A DNA stretch of 64,000 bases from SZUA-442 sp963759175. GTDB taxonomy: Bacteria > Actinomycetota > Acidimicrobiia > Spongiisociales > UBA5794. Position 1 is the first letter of the stretch. Each line of letters starts with the position of its first letter. Below are positions 19,763 through 28,842 of this stretch, piece after piece. The position numbers and the translations under genes were made by a program. Below the pieces are notes generated by a model. It was not told the DNA's origin. It searched no databases and was given only the letters and a program-made list of their open reading frames with translations. The stretch spans positions 1 through 64,000 of the forward strand of contig CAVWXP010000005.1 in assembly GCA_963759175.1 (NCBI GenBank). Reading direction: 5' to 3'.

Positions 19763-20679
19763 CGATGGTCGCCACCACACGCAACGACTGGCGTGTCGAG
19801 ACCCAGGCAGTCGCCGACGGGATTCGGCGCAGGGTCCTCGCACATGTGCTTGCCAACAACGGCGGCTACATGAGCCAGGCACTCTCGAGCGCCGAGATCT
19901 TCGCCATGCTCTACACGCGCGTGCTCGACATCGGCGAGAGCACCGCGCCCCTCACGCCACGGCCCTTCAGTGGCGTACCGGGTTCGGACAATCCCGGATT
20001 CTTCAACGGCGGCGCCTACAACGGGCCGAAGGCGAGCAACTACGACCGCTTCATCTTCTCTCCCGCCCACTACGCACTCGTGCTGTACACCACGCTCATC
20101 GAGGTCGGGCGGCTCGCCGAGGACGGACTCGAGCAGTTCAACAAGGATGGGACCACGGTCGAGATGATCGGTGCCGAGCACTCCCCCGGCATCGAGACGA
20201 CCACAGGATCACTGTCCCAGGCACTCAGCCAAGCGGCGGGGATCGCGGCGGCTCGAAAACACCGCGGCGATACAGGTGTCGTGTGGGTGATGATGTCCGA
20301 TGGCGAGTTCCAAGAGGGCCAGACTGGGAGGCCATCCCCGAAGCGCGAAGTTCGGTCTCGACAACTCAAGGTGATCGTCGACGTCAACGGCCAGCAGTGC
20401 GACGGTTGCATCGAGCCTGACCACTACGTCGATCCCCTTGCCGGGAGGATCGAGGCCTTCGGCGCGAGCGCTATCACGGTCGACGGCCACGATCTCAATG
20501 CGCTCGAGGATGCCATGACCATGAGCACGGGCAAGCCCCACGTGGTACTCGCAATGACGAATCCGGCGAAGGGACTGCCACTGCTCGAGGAGAGGGCACC
20601 GCTCTACCACTACCTGCGTTTCGTGTCCGACGATGAACGGCAACGGTACGAACACGCCTATGAAGCGATGGTGAAGTGA
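19759..20679 (+). CDS. Split transketolase, N-terminal (ThDP-binding) subunit
   Basis: A 306-residue transketolase N-subunit. It shows GGYMSQALSSAEIFAMLY, FSPAHYALVLYTTL, the AEHSPGIETTTGSLSQALS substrate segment and the thiamine-diphosphate motif MSDGEFQEG...DVNGQQCDG. Between 20318 and 20372 the residues TGRPSPKREVRSRQ look foreign. Restoring one base at each of three places (for example a missing base in cagac-tgg and in aac-tc) gives the expected TWEAI...KFGLDNLK. The frame is restored because three bases are absent. The nearest described precedent is the split apulose-4-phosphate transketolase of D-apiose catabolism. Confidence 0.85.
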   Translation: MTMVATTRNDWRVETQAVADGIRRRVLAHVLANNGGYMSQALSSAEIFAMLYTRVLDIGESTAPLTPRPFSGVPGSDNPGFFNGGAYNGPKASNYDRFIFSPAHYALVLYTTLIEVGRLAEDGLEQFNKDGTTVEMIGAEHSPGIETTTGSLSQALSQAAGIAAARKHRGDTGVVWVMMSDGEFQEGQTGRPSPKREVRSRQLKVIVDVNGQQCDGCIEPDHYVDPLAGRIEAFGASAITVDGHDLNALEDAMTMSTGKPHVVLAMTNPAKGLPLLEERAPLYHYLRFVSDDERQRYEHAYEAMVK

Positions 20680-20680
20680 C

Positions 20681-21688
20681 ATGGAGATCGTCAGCAGACC
20701 GCACGTCGAGAGTTTCATCGCATGGGCAAAGGACAAACCGGAAGTCGTCGTTCTCACAGCCGACCTGACGAACTCGAGCGAGGTCGGCAAGTGGAGGGAC
20801 ACCTACCCGGATCGGTTCTTCGGCATGAGCATGGCCGAACAGAACGTCATGGGGTTCGCGTCCGGCCTCGCTCGAGAGGGCTACGTGCCCTACGTCCACA
20901 CCTTTGCGGTCTTCATCTATCGAAGGCCCTACGACCAGCTTGCCATGTCGATCGCCTACCCGAACCTGCCCGTCAAATTCGTAGCGTTCCTTCCCGGCAT
21001 CACCACGCCCGGCGGCGTGACCCACCAGGCCATCGAGGATGTGGCGATCATGCGCGCAACGCCGAACATGACGGTGCTCGAGACAGCCGACGCCACCGAG
21101 GTCGAGTCAGTGCTCGACGTCGCCCACGGCGTAGATGGCCCCGTCTACATCCGCATGGTGCGCGGCGAGGTCCCACGCCTGTTCCCGGCGGACGAGCCGA
21201 TGCAGCTCGACACGATGCGCATGCTCAGTGACGGGGACGACATTGTGATCGTCACGGCCGGTATCGGAACCGAGGAGGCAATGCGCGCAGCCGCACCCCT
21301 GGCAACGGCTGGCGTCGGTGTGCGTCACCTGCATGTCTCGACCCACAAACCCCTCGCCGATCCCCTCCTCCTCGCATCGATAGAGCGTTCCCGATACGGG
21401 GTCGTGACCCTCGAGAACCATACGATCATCGGCGGACTCGGGTCCGCAGTCGCAGAGATGATGGCCGAGGCGGGGCTCGGGAAGAAGCTGCTCAGGCTCG
21501 GCCTCAAGGACACCTACGCCCATGGCGCGAGCCGTCCGTACCTGATGAAGGAGTACGGCCTCGATGCCGGAGCCCTCGTGCGCGGCGTCGAACAGTTGAT
21601 CGGAAGATCGACGGGTATCACCGACGAGGACCTCTCCGAGACACGCATCGAGGCCACACACAGCTTGGCGAAGGCAGAGGCCCTCTGA
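20681..21688 (+). CDS. Split transketolase, C-terminal (pyrimidine-binding) subunit
   Basis: A 335-residue partner of the preceding gene, starting 1 bp after its stop. It shows VVVLTADLTNSSEVGKW, SMAEQNVMGFASGLAREG (with the conserved Glu that activates thiamine diphosphate), PGGVTHQAIEDVAIMRATPN, and a C-terminal domain DIVIVTAGIGTEEAM...VTLENHTIIGGLGSAVAE. With the N-subunit it should form a complete transketolase transferring a ketol unit. TGATG overlap with the RuBisCO-like gene shows tight coupling. Confidence 0.9.
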   Translation: MEIVSRPHVESFIAWAKDKPEVVVLTADLTNSSEVGKWRDTYPDRFFGMSMAEQNVMGFASGLAREGYVPYVHTFAVFIYRRPYDQLAMSIAYPNLPVKFVAFLPGITTPGGVTHQAIEDVAIMRATPNMTVLETADATEVESVLDVAHGVDGPVYIRMVRGEVPRLFPADEPMQLDTMRMLSDGDDIVIVTAGIGTEEAMRAAAPLATAGVGVRHLHVSTHKPLADPLLLASIERSRYGVVTLENHTIIGGLGSAVAEMMAEAGLGKKLLRLGLKDTYAHGASRPYLMKEYGLDAGALVRGVEQLIGRSTGITDEDLSETRIEATHSLAKAEAL

Positions 21689-22821
21689 TGATCGAGCCGA
21701 CCCGGCTCGACGTGTCCGGAGAGCGGATCACGGCGACCTATGTGTTCACGGGTCCGACCGAGGAAGTGGCGGACCGGGCAGCGGCCCTGTGCGTCGAGCA
21801 GACGATCGAGTTCCCCGCGGACCTCGTGCCGGACGACGACATCACGGCCGAGGTGATCGGCCGCATCGAGTCGATCGACCCTCGCGGGTCGAACGCCAAC
21901 GCCGTAGAGGTGTCCTACGCCATTGAGTGCACCGGCATGGAGTTCCCGCAACTGCTCAACGTGTTGTTCGGCAACTCCAGCCTGCTCGCCGGCGTCCGCC
22001 TCGTCGACATCGCGGTTCCCGCAGCGCTCGCTGCGCACCTCGGTAGGCCGCGCGATGGCATAGAGGGCCTCCGAGCGATGTTCGGGGCTTCCGAGCGACC
22101 CCTGCTCGCGACCGCCCTCAAGCCGATGGGGTCTTCACCGGCACGGCTCGCCGAGTTCGCATACGACCTCGCTGCTGGCGGCATCGACATGATCAAGGAC
22201 GACCACAGCCTGGCCAACCAGCCCTTTGCCGAGTTCGACGAACGTGTTACGGCATGTGCTGACGCCGTCGCGCGTGCGAATGCCGACACCGGCGGTGTGG
22301 CCATCTACATGCCGAGCATCAACGCACCGTATCCGGACCTCGACCAGCGAGCGCAGGTGGCCGTGAAGGCTGGTGCCGGCGGGTTGCTCGTGCTTCCCGG
22401 CATCACCGGGTTCGATCACCTGCGCGCTCTGGCATCCGACGACCGGATCGGTCTCCCGATCATGGGCCACCCCGCATTCATGGGTGGCTGGGTCACATCC
22501 ACCGACAGCGGGATCTCCCACGGCACGCTCTTCGGCACCCTCATGCGGTATGCGGGCGCCGACACGTCGATCTTCCCGAACCACGGCGGACGGTTCTCCT
22601 TCAGCGAGGCCGCATGCCTCGAGATCGCCGATGCATGTCGTAGGCCAATCGACGGCGTCTCGTCGATCTTCCCGACACCGGGGGGCGGCATGAAACGCGG
22701 AAGAGTCGCCGAGATGGTGGACTTCTACGGGAAGGACGTCGTCCTCCTGATCGGTGGCGACCTCCATCGCGACGGTTCGTTGCGAGCGAACGCTGAGGCG
22801 TTCCGAGCAGCGGTGTCGTGA
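21688..22821 (+). CDS. RuBisCO-like protein (form IV)
   Basis: A 377-residue member of the RuBisCO large-chain superfamily, shorter than true RuBisCO. Comparison with spinach numbering: K145 matches K175, M147 replaces K177, K170 (GGIDMIKDDH) matches the carbamylated K201, and D172 matches D203. H173 replaces E204, H261-P262 replaces H294-R295, and GG 356-357 matches G403-G404. Loss of several ribulose-bisphosphate contacts rules out carboxylase activity. Known form IV proteins act as enolases, isomerases or decarboxylase/transcarboxylases on sugar phosphates. Here the protein is the last gene of the pentose operon and probably acts on a keto-pentose phosphate. Confidence 0.88.
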   Translation: MIEPTRLDVSGERITATYVFTGPTEEVADRAAALCVEQTIEFPADLVPDDDITAEVIGRIESIDPRGSNANAVEVSYAIECTGMEFPQLLNVLFGNSSLLAGVRLVDIAVPAALAAHLGRPRDGIEGLRAMFGASERPLLATALKPMGSSPARLAEFAYDLAAGGIDMIKDDHSLANQPFAEFDERVTACADAVARANADTGGVAIYMPSINAPYPDLDQRAQVAVKAGAGGLLVLPGITGFDHLRALASDDRIGLPIMGHPAFMGGWVTSTDSGISHGTLFGTLMRYAGADTSIFPNHGGRFSFSEAACLEIADACRRPIDGVSSIFPTPGGGMKRGRVAEMVDFYGKDVVLLIGGDLHRDGSLRANAEAFRAAVS

Positions 22822-22840
22822 ACGACCCTGTTGAACGGGC

Positions 22841-23782
22841 CTAGGAGAGAAGGGCGAGCGCGAGCGTCTCGTCCACGATGATCTCGTCGAGAACACCTGC
22901 GGCGATCGCACCCCGAACGGCTGCCGCCTTCTCGACACCACCGGCGACGCCGATGACCCTGCGCGCCTCGCGCAGGTCGTCGAGCGTCAGCGCGATCGGG
23001 TGGAGTTCGGGTGACGGGACAGCAGTACCGGATGCGTCGTAGTACCACCCGAAGACCTCACCCACCGCGCCGCCCTCCGTCACCTTCCGCATACCCTCGG
23101 CCGACATGAATCCCTCCATCACCAGGAGGGACTCCATCCCGACCACGCCGATGGAAACCAACACGACGTCGGCCTTCTTCGCTCTTCCGAAGGCTCGGAC
23201 AACCGGTGCCGACGAGAGGAAGGACTGTGCAACCGCACCCGATTCGGCGAAACCTGGTGATGGAACGTGCATGACTTTCGCATCGAACTTGCGCGACAGC
23301 GTATTGGTCACCTCAACTGCAGCCGTCGTATCGTCGGTGGTCGTGTGCCCGAATGCATCTACGAGGGTCACCTTCGACGTCGGGATCGGCCGTGTTTCTG
23401 ATGCCGACAGGGCAATGGTCCGCCCCCACCCGGCGGCGATCGTCACGGATCCAGCGGCCGCCAGAGCTTCGAGGCGACGGGCCGTTGCACGGGCGGCGGC
23501 CAGGGGCGGAGGCTCGTCCTCGAGCGCTGGACCTACGACCGCCCCCTCCAACTCGTAGCGTTCGATGAGTGCCTCGGCCAAGCGAGCGGACTCAGGGAGC
23601 GGCTGGGTGATGATGACCCTGATGATGCCATCGCGTTCGGCATCGGCGAGGATGCGGCTGACGGTCGAACGCGAGATGCCAAGCCGATCGGCGACATCTT
23701 GTTGGGTGAGACCGCGGTCGTGATAGAGCCAAGCAACGCGAATGGCGAGGTCGTTGCGGTTGTTCTGATCGACCATCTCCAT
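22841..23782 (-). CDS. SorC/DeoR-family sugar-responsive transcriptional regulator
   Basis: A 313-residue regulator. The N-terminal HTH is LTQQDVADRLGISRSTVSRI. The remainder is a sugar-phosphate-binding domain of the SorC/LsrR type (GWGRTIALSA, LVDAFGHT, GVAGGVEKAAAVRGAI near the end). ATG 23782 is chosen because the HTH then begins at residue about 24 and the upstream region holds the operators. It is convergent with the pentose operon and divergent from the mutarotase gene. By family precedent it binds a phosphorylated intermediate and derepresses both the operon at 9.4 kb and its own locus. Confidence 0.88.
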   Translation of the reverse strand: MEMVDQNNRNDLAIRVAWLYHDRGLTQQDVADRLGISRSTVSRILADAERDGIIRVIITQPLPESARLAEALIERYELEGAVVGPALEDEPPPLAAARATARRLEALAAAGSVTIAAGWGRTIALSASETRPIPTSKVTLVDAFGHTTTDDTTAAVEVTNTLSRKFDAKVMHVPSPGFAESGAVAQSFLSSAPVVRAFGRAKKADVVLVSIGVVGMESLLVMEGFMSAEGMRKVTEGGAVGEVFGWYYDASGTAVPSPELHPIALTLDDLREARRVIGVAGGVEKAAAVRGAIAAGVLDEIIVDETLALALLS

Positions 23783-23798
23783 CGGAGTATCCTCCAGT

Positions 23799-23839
23799 TG
23801 TGCACAGATGTCCAATCCAGCACGATTGTGCACCGCACA
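23799..23839. promoter_or_regulatory. Paired SorC operator sites between divergent genes
   Basis: The self-complementary TGTGCACA (23799-23806) and TGTGCAC-cg-CACA (23827-23839) lie 28 bp apart (start to start) between the regulator start and the mutarotase start. The 28-bp spacing is near an integral number of helical turns. Both share the TGTGCAC core with the operator at 9281-9296. Confidence 0.6.
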
Positions 23840-23855
23840 GAGGAGGCTGCAAGGT

Positions 23856-24302
23856 ATGAAGCACTCAGGAGTATTGCACCCGGAGCTCCTCGATGTCATC
23901 GCTTCGGCTGGCCACGGAGACATCGTCGTCCTCACCGACGCCGGGCTTCGTGTGCCTGAGGGAAAGCGGCGCATCGATCTGGCGTTGTGCTGTGGGTCGC
24001 CATCGATCGTCGAAACGGTCCGGGCCGTGGCATCCGAGCTGGTCATCGAGGCCGCCGTGGTCGCTTCAGAGTTCGAGGAGTGGAACCCCGACGTTTACCA
24101 ATCGACGCTCGACGAGCTACCGGTGACGCCTTCCACAATGAACCACGAGGCGTTGATGGCCGACATGACGGACCGGGCAATGGTCTACATCAAGACGGGC
24201 GAATGTAGCGCCTACGCCTCCGTTGCCCTGATCTGTGGCGTCAACTACCTCGAAGAGGCCCTCGACCAATACGAGCGCTTGCACGGCCATCGCCCGGAAT
24301 AG
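23856..24302 (+). CDS. RbsD/FucU-family sugar mutarotase
   Basis: A 148-residue protein of the RbsD/FucU family, which interconverts pyranose and furanose or alpha and beta anomers. Family features are LHPELLDVIASAGHGDIVVLTDAG (active-site His of AxxGHGD), PEVKRIDLA-like EGKRRIDLAL and a C-terminal YIKTGECSAYASVALICGV. It is divergent from the SorC regulator and preceded by the same operators. A mutarotase fits because MtnK-type kinases use one anomer of the free sugar. Confidence 0.88.
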   Translation: MKHSGVLHPELLDVIASAGHGDIVVLTDAGLRVPEGKRRIDLALCCGSPSIVETVRAVASELVIEAAVVASEFEEWNPDVYQSTLDELPVTPSTMNHEALMADMTDRAMVYIKTGECSAYASVALICGVNYLEEALDQYERLHGHRPE

Positions 24303-24314
24303 GGCACCTAGAGG

Positions 24315-24929
24315 TCAAGGTTCCTCGGGCGGTTGGAGATCGGTTGGTTCGGCGGAGGCCCGCCGCGCCGCACCCTCGACCCGTTGGCGGTACTCGTCCC
24401 ACCACTCGGGTCCTGCATCGGGCAGGTTCGGGATGTCGGGTCGGAGTCCGACAGCGCCATCAACCAGCTCCCTGACGATATCGGCATGGCCCGCATGGCG
24501 GTGGGTCTCGGCGATGACGTGGATCAGGATCTGGTGGAGGGTGACCTCGCTTCGACCGTCCGGCCACCACGGCACGCGCCCGATGGCATCGAGGTCGAGC
24601 TCGGCAATCGTGGTGTCGGCGTGCACCCAGGCCCTTCGATACAGGTCGACGATGTCCGAGCGGGATTCGTCGGCCCTCGCCCACATGTCGGCGTTGGGTT
24701 CCGCATCCTCACCCAGCCAAGGCAGCTCCTCGTCGAATGGGCGATCGAATGTGATGCCGAAGTAGCCGTACTCGACGCTTGCAAGGTGCTTGATGAGACC
24801 CAACAGGTTGGTGCCGGTCGGTACGAGCGGACGACGGATGTCGTACTCACCGAGTCCCTCGAGCTTCCACACGAGCGCATCCCGTCCACTCTGGAGATAT
24901 CGCTGGAGCGTGGTCTTGGTCGTCAACAT
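24315..24929 (-). CDS. DinB-family (DUF664) putative metal-binding protein
   Basis: A 204-residue four-helix-bundle protein. Typical features are TNLLGLIKHLASVEYGYF (first His), and LHQILIHVIAETHRHAGHAD (second and third His), which together would bind a divalent metal. Related actinobacterial enzymes act as mycothiol-dependent transferases; many are uncharacterised. ATG 24929 gives the standard N-terminus (TTLQRYLQSGRDALVWKLEG). The 3' end lies 12 bp from the mutarotase stop, convergent. Confidence 0.85.
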   Translation of the reverse strand: MLTTKTTLQRYLQSGRDALVWKLEGLGEYDIRRPLVPTGTNLLGLIKHLASVEYGYFGITFDRPFDEELPWLGEDAEPNADMWARADESRSDIVDLYRRAWVHADTTIAELDLDAIGRVPWWPDGRSEVTLHQILIHVIAETHRHAGHADIVRELVDGAVGLRPDIPNLPDAGPEWWDEYRQRVEGAARRASAEPTDLQPPEEP

Positions 24930-25085
24930 GACGACATCATCGCATGCGAGCCGCTGGCGGCCCAACGCGCGATCCAGTCGGGGCCAGCCGTGGCAACGCC
25001 GACTGGAGTCGCATCGGTTGGCCACGACCACGGGTGGAGGTAACGTCTCCCCGGCTCGAACCGACGACACCACCTGGGAGGTACC

Positions 25086-25379
25086 TTGGATCTCGGAAGC
25101 CTGATCGCAGCGTTGGCCCTCGGCCTCGTCGCCGGAGCACTGGCTCGTGCCCTGGTACCGAACGACGCATTCAATGCCATGTCGGGATGGAAGTCGTGGG
25201 CCACATCTACGGCGCTCGGCCTGGCGGGAGCACTCGTCGGCTACTGGTTCTTCACGGGCGTCCTCGGCATCGGCGACGAGGACACGTTCGACTGGGGCGG
25301 CATCATCGGCGCCCTCATCGGGGCGATCCTCGTGGTGATCGTTGCGTCCTGGCTCATCAAACGCTTCGCTCAGCGCTGA
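25086..25379 (+). CDS. GlsB/YeaQ/YmgE-family membrane protein
   Basis: A 97-residue protein of three hydrophobic helices: LIAALALGLVAGALARALVP, ALGLAGALVGYWFFTGVLGI and GIIGALIGAILVVIVASWLI. The first helix ends with ARxLVP, as in the transglycosylase-associated (GlsB) stress-membrane family. The start is a TTG at 25086, with gaggtac upstream. Function in the family is poorly defined and often stress-related. Confidence 0.8.
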   Translation: MDLGSLIAALALGLVAGALARALVPNDAFNAMSGWKSWATSTALGLAGALVGYWFFTGVLGIGDEDTFDWGGIIGALIGAILVVIVASWLIKRFAQR

Positions 25380-25446
25380 TCAGGCACCTCGCGTCCGGAT
25401 CAGGCCGAGGCGTCAGCGGTCGAATGCCGTGGCAGGGCGAAGAGCC

Positions 25447-25935
25447 ATGGTGAACCAGCGCATGGCCGTTCTTGCGGCCGTCCTCGGCCTACTGGCGGCG
25501 TCGTGCAGCGCGGGTCAGGCCACGGTCGCCGACCAACTCGGCGACTCGATCTTCGGTGAGCCGCCGCCCGTTCCCAACATCGACATGGCAGCTGCCGCCG
25601 ACGGTGACGTGCTGTACCAGGCCCATTGCGCCGTGTGCCACGGATCGAACCTCGAGGGTGCCGCCGATTGGATGATCAGCGACGATCAGGGCCGTCTTCC
25701 GCCTCCGCCGATGGATTCGTCTGGGCACACATGGCACCACTCCGACCAGCTGCTCACCGACATCGTCCTCAACGGCTCCCCTGACCCGGAGAGCGCGATG
25801 CGCGGATTCGAGGATCGCCTATCAGACGGCGACATCGCTGCGATACTCGCCTTCTTCAAGACACGGTGGGGAACCGATGAGCGGCAGTTCCAATGGACGG
25901 TGACGTGGCAGGAACTCCAATGGGCGACACCGTGA
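25447..25935 (+). CDS. Secreted/lipid-anchored class I cytochrome c
   Basis: The 162-residue protein has a lipoprotein signal (LLAASC at residues about 16-21) and a single haem-binding site CAVCH at about residue 61, preceded by GDVLYQAH. The distal Met ligand is probably in ESAMRGFEDRLSD, the usual site before the C-terminal helix DGDIAAILAFFKTRWG. It is a small electron carrier on the outer face of the membrane. No oxidase is adjacent. Confidence 0.85.
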   Translation: MVNQRMAVLAAVLGLLAASCSAGQATVADQLGDSIFGEPPPVPNIDMAAAADGDVLYQAHCAVCHGSNLEGAADWMISDDQGRLPPPPMDSSGHTWHHSDQLLTDIVLNGSPDPESAMRGFEDRLSDGDIAAILAFFKTRWGTDERQFQWTVTWQELQWATP

Positions 25936-26027
25936 CCGTCCCACTGCCGGCCGCCGATGCACAGGAAGGACGAAGAGATCCCGTCGATCGCTCGGAGGAC
26001 GGAATCGATCAGGAGGGCAGCCGACCA

Positions 26028-27486
26028 ATGACTGATCTCAGCAAGCTCGAGACGAACGTGCCGACGGACTGCCTCATCGGCGGTGTCTGGCGTGCAGCAT
26101 CCGATGGCGGCTCGTTCGATGTGGAGGACCCGGCAACCGGCGAGGTGATCGCCTCGGTCGCGTCCGCGACGGTCGACGACGGCTTGGCCGCAGTGGCAGC
26201 GGCCCACGATGCATTGCCGTCATGGGCCGCAACGGCCCCACGGGACCGCGCAGAGATCCTCCGACGAGCATTCGAGATGATGACGAAGCGCGGCGAGGAG
26301 ATCGCCAGACTCATCGTCCTGGAGAACGGCAAGGCGCTTCCGGACGCTCGCGGCGAAACCGCCTACGCAGCCGAGTTCTTCCGCTGGTACGCCGAGGAGG
26401 CCGTGCGTGCGTTCGGCGCCGTGCTCACAGCGCCCAGCGGCAACAACCGGATCCTGGTGATGCACCAACCGGTGGGTGTGGCCGTGCTGGTGACGCCGTG
26501 GAACTTCCCCGCCGCGATGGCGACGCGCAAGATGGGACCGGCGCTTGCCGCCGGTTGCTCGGTCGTCCTCAAACCCGCATCCGACACACCCCTCACCGCG
26601 CTCCTCATCGCGTCGATCCTCGAGGAGGCAGGCGTACCCCCAGGTGTCGTGAACGTCGTGCCGTCGCGGCGTTCCGGGGCGATCGTCAGCGCCATGCTCC
26701 ACGATCCACGCGTCCGCAAACTCTCGTTCACGGGTTCGACGGAGGTCGGTCGCATCCTGCTTCGCGAGGCAGCGGACAACGTCCTGAATCCGTCCATGGA
26801 GCTGGGCGGCAACGCGCCGTTCGTGGTGTTCGACGACGCGGACATCGACGCTGCGGTGGATGGCGCCATGGTTGCGAAGATGCGCAACGGTGGAGAGGCC
26901 TGCACGGCGGCCAACCGCTTCTACGTCCAACGAGGCATCGCAGACGAGTTCACCCGTCTCCTCGCCGAACGGATGGGGAGCATGAGGATGGGTCCCGGAC
27001 TCGACCCCGACACCGAAGTAGGGCCACTGGTCAATGCGGCGGCCGTCACCGATGTCCACGGCCTCGTCGAGTCGGCCGTCGCCGAAGGTGCAGTCGCCGT
27101 CACCGGTGGCACACCGGCGCGAAGGCGACGGGTACTTCTATCCGCCGACCGTGCTGACGAACGTCGCCCCGGATGCCGCCCTTCTTCGTCACGAGATCTT
27201 CGGACCCGTGGCACCGATCGTCCGGTTCGACGACGAGGACGAAGCGATCCGGTTGGCCAACGACACCGAGTACGGACTGGTCGCCTATGTCTACACCACC
27301 GACCTCGCCCGGGGTCTTCGGGTGACCGAGCGGCTCGAGGCTGGCATGGTCGGCCTGAATCGAGGCCTCGTCTCGGACCCGGCGGCTCCGTTCGGGGGCG
27401 TCAAGCAGAGCGGCATCGGGAGGGAAGGCGGCCACGAGGGGCTGCTCGAGTACCTCGAACCCAAGTACATCGCCACGAACTGGTGA
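26028..27486 (+). CDS. NAD(P)-dependent aldehyde dehydrogenase, succinate-semialdehyde type (one frameshift)
   Basis: The roughly 485-residue reconstructed enzyme resembles GabD. It shows VTPWNFPAAMATRKMGPALA (substrate/cofactor entrance), VLKPASDTPLTAL, SFTGSTEVGR (Rossmann), the general base Glu in MELGGNAPF and the nucleophile Cys in GGEACTAANRFYV. The frame breaks near 27118; the C-terminus resumes with GDGYFYPPTVLTNV and ends APFGGVKQSGIGREGG. ATG 26028 precedes the first conserved block by about 15 residues. Isolated from other GABA genes. Confidence 0.85.
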
Positions 27487-27589
27487 CGAGGACCTTCGGT
27501 CTTCCCCGAATGCCCGAGACGAGGGAGGGAGCCCCAGCTCAGGAGCGAGGGCACCATCGTCATCTGCACTGCCGCGGCAGCACTGCGGA

Positions 27590-28589
27590 TCAGGCGAGGG
27601 TTGCGACCAGCACGGCCTTGATGGTGTGGAGTCGGTTCTCCGCCTGGTCGAACACCACCGAGCGGTCCGATTCGAACACCTCGTTGGTGACCTCGAGACC
27701 GTTCGGCATGTTGGTGGCGTCCATCATCTCCTTGCCGACCTTCGTGTTCGTGTCGTGGAACGCAGGCAGGCAATGCATGAACTTGGCGTCCGGATTCCCG
27801 CTTCGCTCGAACAACTCTGCGTTGACCTGGTAGTCCTTGAACACCGCAACCCGATCGTTCCACACCTCCTTGGGCTCCCCCATCGAGACCCAGACGTCGG
27901 TGTGGATGAAGTCGACGCCCTCGACGGCGTCGAGATCGTCGGTGATGGTGATCGTGGCGCCCGACGCCTCGGCGAGGCCCTCGGCGATCTCGACCACGTC
28001 CGCCGGCGGGAACATGTCCGCGCGGACCGATCAGCCGCACGTCGGAACCGAGGAGGGCACCGGTCACGAGTAGCGAACGTCCCATGTTGAAGCGCAGGTC
28101 GCCGACGAAGGCATACGAGATCTCGTCGTAGCGCTTCCCCGATGCCTCGTGCATGGTGAGGAAGTCGGCAAGCATCTGGGTGGGATGCCACTCAGCGGTC
28201 AGTCCGTTGTAGACCGGGACACCGGCGTACGCAGCCAGCTCCTCGACGACCGCTTGGGCCGTTCCTCGGTATTCGATGGCGTCGTACATGCGCCCGAGGA
28301 CCCGTGCCGTGTCCGCCGGCGATTCCTTGTGCCCCATCTGGGACGAGGAGGGATCGAGGTACGTCACCCTCGCACCCTGGTCGTAGGCGGCGACCTCGAA
28401 GGCTGCACGCGTCCGTGTGGACGTCTTCTCGAAGACGAGGGCGATGTTCCGGCCGGAGAGTCTCGGTTGCTCGGTGCCCGCATGCTTTGCGGCCTTGAGC
28501 TCGGCGGACAGGTCGAGGATGGAGGTGAACTCCTCGGGTGTGAAGTCGATCTCCTTCACGAAGCTCCGGTTCTTCAGGTTGTACGGCAT
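27590..28589 (-). CDS. argF: Ornithine carbamoyltransferase (one frameshift)
   Basis: This trimeric enzyme condenses carbamoyl phosphate and ornithine to citrulline. It shows the carbamoyl-phosphate loop EKTSTRTR, YRGTAQAVVEELA, VYNGLTAEWHPTQ, and the ornithine-binding MHCLPAFHDTNT. Reconstructed length is about 333 residues, as in the E. coli/ArcB-like class. Frames change near 28020-28030, between DVRLIGPR and PPADVVEIAEG. No other arg or arc genes are nearby, so biosynthetic versus catabolic use cannot be decided. Confidence 0.9.
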
Positions 28590-28842
28590 GTGGCCTCCGT
28601 TCCTCGCCAACCGCCTCCGCCCCGATCGGAGCGGGTGAGCCCGATGCTCGATGTGTGCTCCACGTAGCTTCGCAGTCGTCGCGTGGTTCCGCTCGCGATC
28701 GACGACGGGTACGGCCGCTGGAGACCGACCGCCGTCGCCGTCACGGTATCGGAACGTGGCGATCACCGATGCCGGCCTGTATCCAAATCGGTCCTTCGTT
28801 CGTAGTCATGGCAGGAAACGCAATCGAACGAAGGAGTGACAG

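Noticed and set aside
21688..22821. Functional RuBisCO carboxylase
   Set aside because: K177, E204 and R295 equivalents are replaced and the protein is about 100 residues too short; it is a form IV protein.
9429..24302. Complete AI-2 (Lsr) uptake and processing system
   Set aside because: LsrF-, LsrB/A/C- and LsrR-like genes are present, but there is no FGGY-type LsrK and the kinase is MtnK-like, so AI-2 is not the favoured substrate, though it is not excluded.
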